From: Bacillota bacterium
GTDB taxonomy: Bacteria; Bacillota; Clostridia; Acetivibrionales; DSM-1351
Reading direction: 5' to 3'
DNA: 64,000 nucleotides
Assembly: GCA_023390335.1 (NCBI GenBank)
Contig: JAEWCZ010000086.1
Span: forward strand, 1-64,000
Below the pieces are notes generated by a model. That model was not told the DNA's origin. It ran no database searches and worked only from the letters and a program-made list of their open reading frames with translations. The translations under genes and the position numbers were made by a program. Of the stretch, positions 1 to 8,075 are shown in pieces; positions within the stretch are counted from its first letter, which is position 1, and every line of letters starts with the position of its first letter.

Positions 1-118
1 CGATTTCGGAATTTTTTCGAGTTCCTTTACATGTTTATCACTGTTTACTTTTCAAAGTCCATAAAGCCTTCTTACGACTGCTTTGTAAGGTTCTTGCTGT
101 TTGCTTGCCGCAATCAGC
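1..118 (-). other. Probable rRNA operon leader (5' end only)
   Basis: This stretch lies just downstream, on the minus strand, of two tandem sigma-A-type promoters. Read on the minus strand it contains CTTTGAAAAGTAAACAG (about 42-58), which resembles the boxA antitermination region found in leaders and spacers of Firmicutes rRNA operons. No open reading frame of note is present. I infer that an rrn operon starts here and that 16S lies beyond the left edge. No mature rRNA sequence is visible, so this remains an inference. Confidence 0.5.
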
Positions 119-124
119 TTAATT

Positions 125-153
125 ATAATAACACGCTGATACTTCACTGTCAA
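125..153 (-). promoter_or_regulatory. Sigma-A promoter P2, probably for an rRNA operon
   Basis: On the minus strand a perfect -35 box TTGACA (148-153) is followed by a 17-base spacer and a -10 box TATTAT (125-130). An AT-rich tract lies immediately upstream of the -35, as in strong stable-RNA promoters. Transcription would run leftwards out of the window. Confidence 0.65.
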
Positions 154-228
154 CACTTTTTTTACAATTTAATTATAATCTTAAAAATATTGTATTAAAA
201 ATGCCTTCTCCGTAACAACGGCTTGTTT

Positions 229-258
229 AGAATATCATAATTGCACTTTTATTGTCAA
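229..258 (-). promoter_or_regulatory. Sigma-A promoter P1, tandem with the 125-153 promoter
   Basis: On the minus strand TTGACA (253-258), an 18-base spacer and TATTCT (229-234) form a good sigma-A promoter about 105 bases upstream of the second one. Tandem P1/P2 promoters of this kind are usual for rRNA operons in Firmicutes. The CDS upstream (334-783) ends before it. Confidence 0.55.
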
Positions 259-333
259 CAAATTGTTTTACCATGTAGCTACCATTTTCGACTATTATTT
301 TAAATTATATGTTTTTTATACCTATGTTCTAAT

Positions 334-783
334 TTATTCTTTCATTTTCTCAACATTATTAGGTTGTTGCGTGTCAAGGTTTTTAATAATTGAAACTTTA
401 TTGCCACATTTATTAAACTTCATTTTGTCACATAGTTCTCGAACTATAACCAATCCTCTGCCATGGTCACAATACAGATTATTTACACATTCCAAATCTT
501 TATTAATCAAAGCTGTTTTTGTATGGTTGAAACCGCTGCCCTCATCCATTACACTCACATATAAGTAATTGTCTATTATTTTAAAGGTTACGTACGTATT
601 CTTACAATCATTGCACTTATTGCCATGCTGTACAGCATTTACAATTAATTCATTGAGTATAACTTTTATTTCAAATATTACATCTTCACATACACAATGA
701 TCTATTGTGATGTAATCAAGAATTAGAGTAACGATATCGGATACATTAACAGGGTCGTTGACGATATAAGTAATAGCTCTCAC
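334..783 (-). CDS. ATP-binding anti-sigma-type regulator (HATPase_c fold)
   Basis: A 149-residue single-domain protein of the GHKL/HATPase_c_2 fold, as in RsbW and SpoIIAB. The N-box is ELIVNAVQHGN (residues ~45-55), the G1 box is DEGSGF and the G2 box is GRGLVIVREL. There is no dimerisation or histidine-kinase domain, so it should act as a serine kinase or sequestering anti-sigma factor rather than a two-component kinase. It starts with GTG behind a GGCAGG ribosome site and lies about 70 bases downstream of the sigma gene, as the last gene of the locus. The locus has another anti-sigma gene at 1602-1988, so this one may control a second partner or integrate another signal. The C-terminal tail of about 15 residues is hydrophilic and unexplained. 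Confidence 0.8.
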   Translation of the reverse strand: MRAITYIVNDPVNVSDIVTLILDYITIDHCVCEDVIFEIKVILNELIVNAVQHGNKCNDCKNTYVTFKIIDNYLYVSVMDEGSGFNHTKTALINKDLECVNNLYCDHGRGLVIVRELCDKMKFNKCGNKVSIIKNLDTQQPNNVEKMKE

Positions 784-852
784 AATTACACCTGCCTAAA
801 ATTTGTTATATTATATAATACCCGTATTTTTAAGGTGTAAACAAGGATATAC

Positions 853-1599
853 CTACTTAAGATAGGTTCTGAATTTATCAAGTATTTTCTTCTCCATTCT
901 TGAAATGTACATCTGTGAAACTCCAAGTATTTCAGCTATTTGTTTCTGAGTCTTGTTTTGAATATATCTGTATGTAATAAACTCTCTTTCAACGTCATTA
1001 AAAGATGTCAGCGCTTTTTGAATAAAATCTTTGTTATCTATCATCTCATATGTTTTCTCGTCGTAGCCCAATGTATCACCCAACTCGGAATCATTATCCT
1101 GATTAATTGTTTGATCCAGAGATCTAACTATACTGGAACTTCCGGCTTCTAATATCTCAAGCACTGTTTCAACCGGTATTCCCATGTATTCAGCTATTTC
1201 ATCGGCCCTTGGTACTCTACTAAACTTTTGTGTAAGTTCATCTCTTGCCTTGTTTACTCCCTGCCGGGATTCATATATTCTTCTTGGTATCTTTATTGTT
1301 GTGCTTTTGTCCCTGAAAAATCTTTTTATTTCACCTAGTATTGTCGGAGTTGCAAAACTTATAAACTTTACCCCCTTGTCCGGACTAAATCTTTCTACAG
1401 CCTTTATTAAGGCAAGACAAGCAACTTGGTATATGTCATCAAAGTCTACTCCTCGATTTAAGAACTTTTTTGACAAGTACTCTGCAAGACCAAGGTAATT
1501 TGATACAATATCATTTCTACAATCCAGGTTTCCTGTACTTATGTATTTAGAAAATAATTCTGCTTCATCGTATATTGTATTTTGAGTTTTGTTTTCCAT
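853..1599 (-). CDS. RNA polymerase sigma factor, SigB/SigF/SigG subfamily
   Basis: A 248-residue sigma-70 family factor of the alternative B/F/G group. Region 2 includes DFDDIYQVACLALIKAVERF, followed by FISFATPTILGEIKRFFRD, the region 2.4-3.0 signature of SigB/SigF-type factors. Region 4 ends with the helix-turn-helix KTQKQIAEILGVSQMYISR. It would bind core polymerase and direct it to a stress or sporulation regulon. Its ATG has a GGAG site, and its start lies two bases past the anti-sigma stop codon, so the two are co-translated. A sporulation SigF locus would have the same order (spoIIAA-AB-AC). The extra downstream ATPase-fold gene and the divergence of the anti-sigma favour a general-stress-like SigB system, but I cannot settle which. 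Confidence 0.85.
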   Translation of the reverse strand: MENKTQNTIYDEAELFSKYISTGNLDCRNDIVSNYLGLAEYLSKKFLNRGVDFDDIYQVACLALIKAVERFSPDKGVKFISFATPTILGEIKRFFRDKSTTIKIPRRIYESRQGVNKARDELTQKFSRVPRADEIAEYMGIPVETVLEILEAGSSSIVRSLDQTINQDNDSELGDTLGYDEKTYEMIDNKDFIQKALTSFNDVEREFITYRYIQNKTQKQIAEILGVSQMYISRMEKKILDKFRTYLK

Positions 1600-1601
1600 A
1601 G

Positions 1602-1988
1602 CTATACTCCAATCTTTTTCATCATTACTATGGAATGATCATCATTACATAGCTCTACAGAGTCCATTAGAGCCTTCATAATATATAGTCCATATTCATT
1701 TTCTATAGATTGTTGAAAACAATTCAGGGTACTGTTTTCTGCTGTGAATGTTATTTTTAGATAATCAGGATTGATATTAAAGGATATTCTGTATTGACTT
1801 ATGTCCTTCTGCGCTCTAGACAGTATTATATTACATACTTCTGATACAGCTACCTTTATATCTTCAACTTCATCAATATTAAAACCTGCTCTGGTTGAAA
1901 CACTTGATGCGGTTAATCTTGCTGTACTTACATATTCATTTTTTGCGGGTAAGATAAGTACCACATTATCGTTTGATATATTTTCCAT
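1602..1988 (-). CDS. Anti-sigma factor, RsbW/SpoIIAB-like
   Basis: A 128-residue HATPase-fold protein. The conserved N-box region reads EDIKVAVSEVCNIIL, with weak G1 and G2 boxes (ENEYGLYIMKALMD), so ATP binding is likely but divergent. It should hold the sigma factor encoded just downstream and be released by the unphosphorylated STAS protein encoded upstream. I chose the ATG at 1988 (MENIS...) because an AGGAG site lies 8 bases before it. A longer frame starting at 2003 would place that ribosome site inside the gene. A hairpin-plus-T-run terminator lies between it and the upstream STAS gene. Confidence 0.8.
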   Translation of the reverse strand: MENISNDNVVLILPAKNEYVSTARLTASSVSTRAGFNIDEVEDIKVAVSEVCNIILSRAQKDISQYRISFNINPDYLKITFTAENSTLNCFQQSIENEYGLYIMKALMDSVELCNDDHSIVMMKKIGV

Positions 1989-2028
1989 TGGTTTTCTCCT
2001 CATTTACATTTTCTATTTCTTTAGTTAG

Positions 2029-2054
2029 AAAAAAGGTACACGGTAATGTGTACC
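2029..2054 (-). terminator. Intrinsic terminator/attenuator between the STAS gene and the anti-sigma gene
   Basis: On the minus strand GGTACAC (2048-2054), a 6-base loop and GTGTACC (2035-2041) form a perfect 7-bp stem followed directly by six T. It sits inside an otherwise tight operon, after the anti-anti-sigma gene, so partial termination would lower anti-sigma and sigma relative to the anti-anti-sigma factor. Confidence 0.7.
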
Positions 2055-2074
2055 CTCTCTATTATATTTTTTAT

Positions 2075-2392
2075 TTATTCGATTTTAAACAACTTGTCCA
2101 AACCGGTAATGAGAAATAACTTCTTGATATTATCCTTTAGGTTACAAATGTATATGTGATTGTCCTCTTTTCTAACCTCTTTAAGTGCTCCTACAAGTAT
2201 GCCCAGTCCTGTGCTGTCTATATAAGTAAGTTCCTTGCAATCTATATAGAGATCACCATTACAGGATTTAACCGCCTCATTTAGTTCATTTTTAAAATTC
2301 TGTGATGTATATATGTCAATTTCGCCTGACAAAACTATATGACATTTACTTCCATCCAATATTTTTTGGACATTCAAATCGCTATGTTCCAT
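2075..2392 (-). CDS. Anti-anti-sigma factor (STAS domain, RsbV/SpoIIAA-like)
   Basis: A 105-residue single STAS-domain protein. The central motif YIDSTGLGILV (about residues 56-66) carries the serine that RsbW-type kinases phosphorylate. When unphosphorylated it should bind the anti-sigma factor and free the sigma factor. It starts at ATG with an AGGGGG site 7 bases upstream and is the first gene of the partner-switching set STAS, anti-sigma, sigma, second HATPase protein. Only 35 bases separate it from the membrane-protein gene upstream, so the operon promoter may lie further up or inside that gene. Confidence 0.85.
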   Translation of the reverse strand: MEHSDLNVQKILDGSKCHIVLSGEIDIYTSQNFKNELNEAVKSCNGDLYIDCKELTYIDSTGLGILVGALKEVRKEDNHIYICNLKDNIKKLFLITGLDKLFKIE

Positions 2393-2427
2393 GTTACTAC
2401 CCCCTTTACCGACATTTTACTACACAG

Positions 2428-3339
2428 TTACTTTGCAAATAACTTTATTAACTTTTTAATAAGGTCAAAGTTTTCCGGCTCTGCTCGTACAGCTAGTATT
2501 TTTTCAGGTCCTAAAACATCAACATCTTTAAAGAATTCACTGTTAGTCACGTCTATTCCGTATAATTTAGGCTCAGCATCTCTATAGGATTTAACCGTTC
2601 TCTTTTCTTTCGGGTCCTGTGGCTGATTCCACTCTTCTACAACCTTTAGCTTAAGATAGTTACTTGACTCAGTATCTATTCTGAAGTCCCTGGCTATATC
2701 ATCCATGGCCATAAAAGCACCGTCAGAAGCATATTGATCAAATACATATTTGCTTAACAAAAATACATCTGTATCCGAAGCTGCAAAAAGAACCATTGCT
2801 TTTTGTATATACATTGATGAATTCGGGTCATTAATTCTGTTACTAAGCATTACCGTTTCCAACCCGACTTCCTTTATTTCAGGCAAACTCTTTGTTATTT
2901 TCTGCTTAAATGTATCTGTTGCCTGTTCGTGCACTTCACCTAGAATTCCTATGGTTATATCAGGTTTTACTTTGGTTACAATGGAATATACTGATGCTGC
3001 TATAATTATAACAGCTATAATGCTTATCAATATGTGATACTTATGGTAATGGAAAAAGTTATCCACCTTTTTCCTATCCATTCCTGCCTTTACAAAAGCT
3101 TTATCAACATATGTTTCCTTTTTTGGTGAATTTGGCTCTTCTACCTCATAACCCATAAGGATTTTATAAGCATCAGTCTTCTTTTGGAAGTCTTCCTCAG
3201 CTTCTTTTGTCAAAGTACCATCCATTTTCATTTTACGATGCTTTTTTAAGATTACGTCATATTTTTTTTCAATATCTTCTTTTGATGAATTCATGGGTAT
3301 TCCCATTATCGTTCTTGATTCTTTTTTTGTGTACTTCAA
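2428..3339 (-). CDS. Membrane-anchored protein with a degenerate J-like N-terminus
   Basis: A 303-residue protein of no family I can name. Residues ~5-65 are alpha-helical and look like a J-domain (MGIPMNSSKEDIEKKYDVILKK then a KTDAYKILMGYE helix), but the HPD tripeptide that activates DnaK is missing. One membrane segment follows at ~100-122 (ILISIIAVIIIAASVY). The remaining ~180 residues should be extracytoplasmic and resemble no enzyme I know. A TTG start at 3339 fits the GGAGG site 5 bases before it. The longer GTG start at 3351 would put that site inside the gene. It lies between lysS and the sigma operon with short gaps, and may be co-transcribed with either. Confidence 0.6.
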   Translation of the reverse strand: MKYTKKESRTIMGIPMNSSKEDIEKKYDVILKKHRKMKMDGTLTKEAEEDFQKKTDAYKILMGYEVEEPNSPKKETYVDKAFVKAGMDRKKVDNFFHYHKYHILISIIAVIIIAASVYSIVTKVKPDITIGILGEVHEQATDTFKQKITKSLPEIKEVGLETVMLSNRINDPNSSMYIQKAMVLFAASDTDVFLLSKYVFDQYASDGAFMAMDDIARDFRIDTESSNYLKLKVVEEWNQPQDPKEKRTVKSYRDAEPKLYGIDVTNSEFFKDVDVLGPEKILAVRAEPENFDLIKKLIKLFAK

Positions 3340-3408
3340 TTTAACCTCCACGACCAGTTAAAGTCCGCCAATTACCACTAGGATTTTCATATGTTATTAT
3401 TGCCAAGG

Positions 3409-4908
3409 TTAATCTCTTGGTTTCATTGTAGGGAATAGCAGGATGTCTCTGATAGATGCAGAATCAGTCAATAGTATTATTAATCTGTCAACACCTATTC
3501 CCAATCCACCTGTTGGTGGCATTCCATACTCCAGTGCTGTAACATAATCGTCATCCATCATGTTTGCTTCTTCGTCTCCGGAATCCCTCTTTTTCACCTG
3601 GCTGATAAATCTTTCTTTTTGATCAATAGGGTCGTTTAACTCAGAATATGCATTACCCATTTCTCGTCCTGTAATGAAGAATTCAAAGCGTTCTGTTAAT
3701 TCAGGGCAATCCGGCTTCCTTTTTGTAAGAGGAGATATTTCTACCGGATAGTCATATATAAATGTAGGTTGAACCAGGTTACTTTCTACAAATTCTTCAA
3801 ACATAACATTTAATATTTCTCCGCGAACCATACCCTCTTTTACATGAACTTTTTTGGATTCTGCGGCTGCTTTTGCTTCTTCATCGGTTTTTATTGTGTC
3901 GAAGTCAATTCCTGAGTATTTTTTTACTGCTTCTATCATAGTCATTCTGTTCCAAGGCGGAGTAAGATCAATTTCCTGTCCCTGATACTGAATCTTAGTT
4001 GTACCTAATGTTTCCATTGCTACAGTCGAAATAAGGTTTTCTGTAAGTTCCATCATACCCTTGTAGTCATTGTATGCTTCATACACTTCCATCATTGTAA
4101 ACTCAGGATTATGCTTTACAGACATACCTTCATTTCTGAACATTCTTCCCATTTCATATACTTTTTCCATTCCACCTACTATAAGCCTCTTTAAGTAGAG
4201 TTCAGGCGCAATTCTCAAGTACATATCTATGTCCAATGTATTGTGGTGTGTTATAAATGGCCTTGCAGTCGCCCCTCCGGGAATTGTGTTCAACAATGGT
4301 GTATCAACTTCAAGAAATCCTCTGTTATCAAGGAATTTTCTTATTGATTTGATTATTTTACTTCTTAATATAAAAGTATTTTTAACTTCAGGGTTTACGA
4401 TTAAATCTACATACCTTTGCCTGTATCTTAAATCTGTATCTTTTAAGCCATGCCACTTTTCAGGTAATGGAAGCAATGACTTTGATAAAAGATTGATTTC
4501 TTTTACCTTGATTGATATTTCTCCCTTATGGGTCTTGAATATCTCTCCCTTTACACCTACTATATCGCCAATGTCATATTTTTTAAACATTTCATATACT
4601 TCATCTCCAACTTCGTCTTTTCTGACATAAAGTTGAATTTTTCCATCCCTGTCCTGAAGATCACAAAACCCTGCCTTACCCATGCCGCGCTTTGACATTA
4701 ACCTTCCTGCTATAGAAGTGGTTTGACCTTCCTGTGCCTCAAAATTATCAATAATATTTTTAGTTGAATTTGTTACATCATATTTTACTATCTTAAAAGG
4801 ATCACAGTCTTTATCCTGTAAATCCTTTAGCTTGGCACGCCTTACTTTTAGTATCTCACTTAAATCCTCTTCACTTTGTTGATTCTCCTGAATATTCTCT
4901 TCTGACAT
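3409..4908 (-). CDS. lysS: Lysyl-tRNA synthetase, class II
   Basis: A 499-residue class II synthetase that charges tRNA-Lys with lysine in the cytoplasm, of usual length for LysS. An N-terminal OB-fold anticodon-binding domain (GQTTSIAGRLMSKRGMGKAGF, ~60-80) is followed by class II motif 1 (RSKIIKSIRKFLDNRGFLEVDTP), motif 2 (YEMGRMFRNEG with MKHNPEFTMMEVYEAY-type sequence) and motif 3 (GGLGIGVDRLIILLT) at the C-terminus. The ATG has a strong TAGGAGGA site. It lies downstream of greA, separated by an intrinsic terminator, the common greA-lysS order in Firmicutes. Confidence 0.97.
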   Translation of the reverse strand: MSEENIQENQQSEEDLSEILKVRRAKLKDLQDKDCDPFKIVKYDVTNSTKNIIDNFEAQEGQTTSIAGRLMSKRGMGKAGFCDLQDRDGKIQLYVRKDEVGDEVYEMFKKYDIGDIVGVKGEIFKTHKGEISIKVKEINLLSKSLLPLPEKWHGLKDTDLRYRQRYVDLIVNPEVKNTFILRSKIIKSIRKFLDNRGFLEVDTPLLNTIPGGATARPFITHHNTLDIDMYLRIAPELYLKRLIVGGMEKVYEMGRMFRNEGMSVKHNPEFTMMEVYEAYNDYKGMMELTENLISTVAMETLGTTKIQYQGQEIDLTPPWNRMTMIEAVKKYSGIDFDTIKTDEEAKAAAESKKVHVKEGMVRGEILNVMFEEFVESNLVQPTFIYDYPVEISPLTKRKPDCPELTERFEFFITGREMGNAYSELNDPIDQKERFISQVKKRDSGDEEANMMDDDYVTALEYGMPPTGGLGIGVDRLIILLTDSASIRDILLFPTMKPRD

Positions 4909-4954
4909 TATGTCCTCCTATTTATATATTTAAGTATTTAATTGTTTTCTTTAT

Positions 4955-4985
4955 AAAAAACAGTTTACATTGTAATGTAAACTGT
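4955..4985 (-). terminator. Intrinsic terminator downstream of greA
   Basis: A perfect 12-bp inverted repeat, ACAGTTTACATT (4960-4971) against AATGTAAACTGT (4974-4985), with a 2-base centre. On the minus strand it is followed by a T-run. It lies between greA and lysS, so lysS is either fed by read-through or has its own promoter in the last ~45 bases. Confidence 0.8.
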
Positions 4986-5039
4986 AAGTATAATTATATA
5001 TTAATTTTGCTTTTTGTGGCAACACATATTGTATTGTTT

Positions 5040-5516
5040 CTACTTTGATATCTCAAGTATCTTAAATTTTAATACTCCATCAGGAACTTGCACTTCAACT
5101 GTTTCACCTTTTTTGTGTCCAATCAATGCAGCACCTACAGGAGACTCATTAGAAATCTTTGATTTAAGAGGATTAGCTTCTGTAGAACCAACAATCAAGT
5201 ATTCTACTTCTTCATCAAACTCAATATCAAAAATCTTAACCTTGGAACCAAGGCTGACAACATCAGTTTTTACTTCATCTTCATCTATTATTCTGGCATG
5301 CTTGAGCATGGATTCAAGTTGTACAATCCTGCCTTCTACTTGTGCCTGTTCGTTTTTAGCTTCATCATACTCAGAATTTTCAGAAATATCACCAAATGAA
5401 AGAGCCTGTTTTATTCTCTCGGCTACTTCCTTTCTTTTAGTTCCTCTCAAAAATTCTAATTCTTCTTCCAGCTTCTTTAAGCCTTCGTAGGTTAAAACGA
5501 CTTCTTTTGCTGACAT
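5040..5516 (-). CDS. greA: Transcription elongation factor GreA
   Basis: A 158-residue protein of standard GreA length. The N-terminal coiled coil contains LTYEGLKKLEEELEFLRGTKR and the acidic tip DISENSEYDEAKNEQ, which stimulates cleavage of backtracked RNA in stalled polymerase. The C-terminal FKBP-like domain ends with SPVGAALIGHKKGETVEVQVP. It starts at ATG after AAGGAGAGG. It is followed by an intrinsic terminator and then lysS. Confidence 0.97.
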   Translation of the reverse strand: MSAKEVVLTYEGLKKLEEELEFLRGTKRKEVAERIKQALSFGDISENSEYDEAKNEQAQVEGRIVQLESMLKHARIIDEDEVKTDVVSLGSKVKIFDIEFDEEVEYLIVGSTEANPLKSKISNESPVGAALIGHKKGETVEVQVPDGVLKFKILEISK

Positions 5517-5829
5517 TTGAAGCCCTCTCCTTTACCATTAATTTTTTCTGCTAGACCTATAAATATTAATTAAAATACAAACTTTCTTTTCCCCTAATAT
5601 AATATTCAATTAATTGACTTATATTAATATACATGGAATAAAAATTAAATTATGTTCCTGACGGCAGTAGTACCTTTGATGTCAGGTTAGCTATATTGCT
5701 AACTAATTATAGATTACATATATAATAATGTCAAGAATGTTTCATCCAATATTTTACATATATTTATATGGATTATCATCGAATACTTATATAATTATCT
5801 CTATATATTTTAATAATATAATTCCAAAA
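5517..5829. other. Intergenic region between guaB and greA
   Basis: About 313 bases without a gene. It should hold the end of the guaB transcript and the greA promoter. It is very AT-rich. The only clear structure is the pair of inverted repeats at 5657-5703, and I could not assign a convincing promoter. Confidence 0.5.
5657..5703 (-). repeat. Two adjacent inverted repeats (possible terminator or RNA element)
   Basis: Read on the minus strand, GTTAGC/GCTAAC (5698-5703 and 5686-5691, 6-base loop) abuts CCTGAC/GTCAGG (5681-5686 and 5657-5662, 18-base loop). Each stem is perfect and they share a base. A broken T-rich tract follows. It could be the guaB terminator or a structured leader for greA. 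I do not recognise a known riboswitch. Confidence 0.4.
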
Positions 5830-7332
5830 TTAAGAAGATATTTCCTTGTCCTTTAGAATTACATCATGTGCTCCGCCTTCTTTGATGCTTGTTGCAGATA
5901 CCAGCGTTATTCTAGCTTTCTGCTGAAGGTCTGATACCGATAAGGCACCGCAGTTGCACATTGTTGATTTTATCTTGTATATTGTAGTATCAAGATTGTC
6001 CTTCAATTTACCCGCATAAGGAACGTATGAGTCAACTCCCTCTTCAAAGCCAAGCTTTGCTTCTCCGCCCATATCATATCTTTGCCAGTTTCTTGCACGG
6101 TTCGATCCCTCTCCCCAGTATTCCTTTACAAAATTTCCTCCAACCTTTAACTTTCTGGTTGGACTTTCGTCAAATCTTGCAAAATATCTTCCCAGCATTA
6201 TAAAATCAGCACCCATTGCCAAAGCAAGTACCATGTGATAATCATGTACTATACCACCGTCAGAACATATAGGTACGTATATTCCTGTCTCTTTCATGTA
6301 TTCGTCCCTTGCAGCAGATACCTCAATAAGTGAGGATGCCTGTCCTCGTCCGATACCTTTTTGTTCTCTTGTTATGCATATAGAACCACCACCGATACCA
6401 ACCTTTATAAAATCAGCACCTGCGTTTACCAAATACCTGAACCCTTCTTTGTCTACAACATTTCCTGCACCAACTTTTACTTCTCCATTATATGTTTCCT
6501 TAATCCATTTAATTGTATCTGACTGCCATTCACTGTACCCATCGGATGAGTCGATACAAACGATATCTACTCCGGCTTCAACCAGTGTAGCTACTCTTTC
6601 CTTGTAATCACGGGTATTTATACCTGCTCCCACTATAAGACTCTTGCTTTCATCTAACAATTCGTTTGGATTTTCCTTATGGCTGTCATAGTCTTTTCTG
6701 AAAACAAAATACATTAATTTTTGATTACTGTCTATTATTGGAAGACAATTTAGCTTATGTTCCCATATTAAATCATTTGCTTCTTTTAATGATGTTTTTT
6801 CATTTCCATATATCAGTTGGGAAAAAGGAGTCATAAAAGTACTTATTTTTTCATCCAGCGATGCTCTGCTAAGTCTGTAATCCCTGCTGGTAACTATTCC
6901 AAGAAGCTTACCTGTAGGTGTTCCGTCTTCTGTAATAGCGATGGTAGAGTGTCCCGTTTTTTGTTTCATTGCCACTACATCTCGAAGTGTATTGTCCGGA
7001 TGAAGATTACTATCGCTTAAAACAAAACCGGCTTTATATTTCTTAACCTTCCTTACCATTTCAGCCTGACTTTCGATGCTTTGTGATCCATATATGAATG
7101 ATATACCCCCGCACTTTGCCAATGCAATTGCCATGTTGTTATCCGAAACAGACTGCATTATTGCGGAAGCAACCGGTATATTTAACTCAAGAGAAGGTTT
7201 TTCCCCTACTTTATGTTTAACTATCGGTGTCTTTAAAACAACATTATCCGGTATGCATTCCTTTGTACTAAGGTTTGGAACTAAGAGGTATTCACTAAAA
7301 GTCCTCGAAGGTTCATTGTAATAAAAAGCCAT
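5830..7332 (-). CDS. guaB: Inosine-5'-monophosphate dehydrogenase
   Basis: A 500-residue IMP dehydrogenase, which oxidises IMP to XMP with NAD+ as the first committed step of GMP synthesis. The TIM-barrel core is split by two CBS repeats at about residues 105-215 (STIAITEDGTPTGKLLGIVT and LNCLPIIDSNQK). The catalytic loop KVGIGGGSICITREQKG holds the active cysteine, and the flap region after LGRYFARFDESP carries YWGEGSNRARNWQRY. The sequence differs from the usual bacterial GuaB pattern (extended N-terminus, MCNCGA near the C-terminus) and looks like the divergent clostridial type. It has its own promoter at 7377-7406. Confidence 0.9.
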   Translation of the reverse strand: MAFYYNEPSRTFSEYLLVPNLSTKECIPDNVVLKTPIVKHKVGEKPSLELNIPVASAIMQSVSDNNMAIALAKCGGISFIYGSQSIESQAEMVRKVKKYKAGFVLSDSNLHPDNTLRDVVAMKQKTGHSTIAITEDGTPTGKLLGIVTSRDYRLSRASLDEKISTFMTPFSQLIYGNEKTSLKEANDLIWEHKLNCLPIIDSNQKLMYFVFRKDYDSHKENPNELLDESKSLIVGAGINTRDYKERVATLVEAGVDIVCIDSSDGYSEWQSDTIKWIKETYNGEVKVGAGNVVDKEGFRYLVNAGADFIKVGIGGGSICITREQKGIGRGQASSLIEVSAARDEYMKETGIYVPICSDGGIVHDYHMVLALAMGADFIMLGRYFARFDESPTRKLKVGGNFVKEYWGEGSNRARNWQRYDMGGEAKLGFEEGVDSYVPYAGKLKDNLDTTIYKIKSTMCNCGALSVSDLQQKARITLVSATSIKEGGAHDVILKDKEISS

Positions 7333-7376
7333 TATTTATATTTCCTCCTTATAAAACATTTGTAAATTATTTAAAT

Positions 7377-7406
7377 ATTATAATACTATTTGCCATTGTT
7401 ATTCAA
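7377..7406 (-). promoter_or_regulatory. Candidate sigma-A promoter of guaB
   Basis: On the minus strand TTGAAT (7401-7406), an 18-base spacer and TATAAT (7377-7382) lie about 45 bases upstream of the guaB start. The -35 overlaps the T-run of the terminator of the preceding gene. Confidence 0.5.
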
Positions 7407-7433
7407 AAAGCAAAGAACAAAAACGTCCTTTGC
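7405..7433 (-). terminator. Intrinsic terminator after the 7448-7951 gene
   Basis: On the minus strand GCAAAGGAC (7425-7433) and GTTCTTTGC (7410-7418) pair around a 6-base loop, with one G:T-type position, followed by TTTTTG. It lies 15 bases past the stop of the small membrane-protein gene. Confidence 0.75.
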
Positions 7434-7447
7434 CTTAGGTTTCAAAT

Positions 7448-7951
7448 TTATTCAAAAACCTTTCTTGGAATATATTTCTTAAATGATTCGATCATCTTGG
7501 GATGTGGTTCAAAAAATACAAGCATTTTCTCGCCGTCTTTTACTGTAGAAATAAAGTAAACTTCATTTGAATCCATTGATGTTACAGCATTTAACCGTTT
7601 TTTGGCAGTTTCATAGCTTTGATTATATTGCCCGCTTGTCATTTTTGCGACTATTTCAAAATCCTTGCAGGAACCACTAAATACTCTTTTTCTTTTCCTC
7701 TGTGCAATTATCATATCTATATCTAAATCACCATTGGTAACGATATATTCATATTCCACATTTCTGTTTCTTATAAGCATATAGCCCAAATACCCGATTA
7801 CTACAAGCAATACTGGCATGAAGGTTTGTAGGAAGCTCACTGAACCGACTATCATGATCAGTAGTAACCCGATTAAAATTGTGGCTGCAATTATTAATGA
7901 GTCAACAGCGTTTTTTCTACGTTTAACTATTTTTTCCATAAATATATCCAT
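7448..7951 (-). CDS. Small membrane protein, DUF6106-like
   Basis: A 167-residue protein with a charged N-terminus, two adjacent membrane helices at about residues 18-40 and 42-60 (LIIAATILIGLLLIMIVG and FMPVLLVVIGYLGYMLI), and a soluble C-terminal domain. That domain begins VEYEYIVTNGDLDIDMIIAQRKRKR and ends FFEPHPKMIESFKKYIP. The pattern matches an uncharacterised clostridial family that I believe is DUF6106, and no enzymatic motif is visible. It has its own terminator and sits alone between groEL and guaB. The GAGGAGGG site is about 12 bases before the ATG, a little far. Confidence 0.6.
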   Translation of the reverse strand: MDIFMEKIVKRRKNAVDSLIIAATILIGLLLIMIVGSVSFLQTFMPVLLVVIGYLGYMLIRNRNVEYEYIVTNGDLDIDMIIAQRKRKRVFSGSCKDFEIVAKMTSGQYNQSYETAKKRLNAVTSMDSNEVYFISTVKDGEKMLVFFEPHPKMIESFKKYIPRKVFE

Positions 7952-8075
7952 TTTTTATATGACCCTCCTCATTGGAACTAACAATGCATTTTTAAGCTTG
8001 TTAAAATAATAATAAATTAACAAGATAATATCAAGTATTTAGTGAAATTATTTTTAATTTTCCAATTAAAGACAA

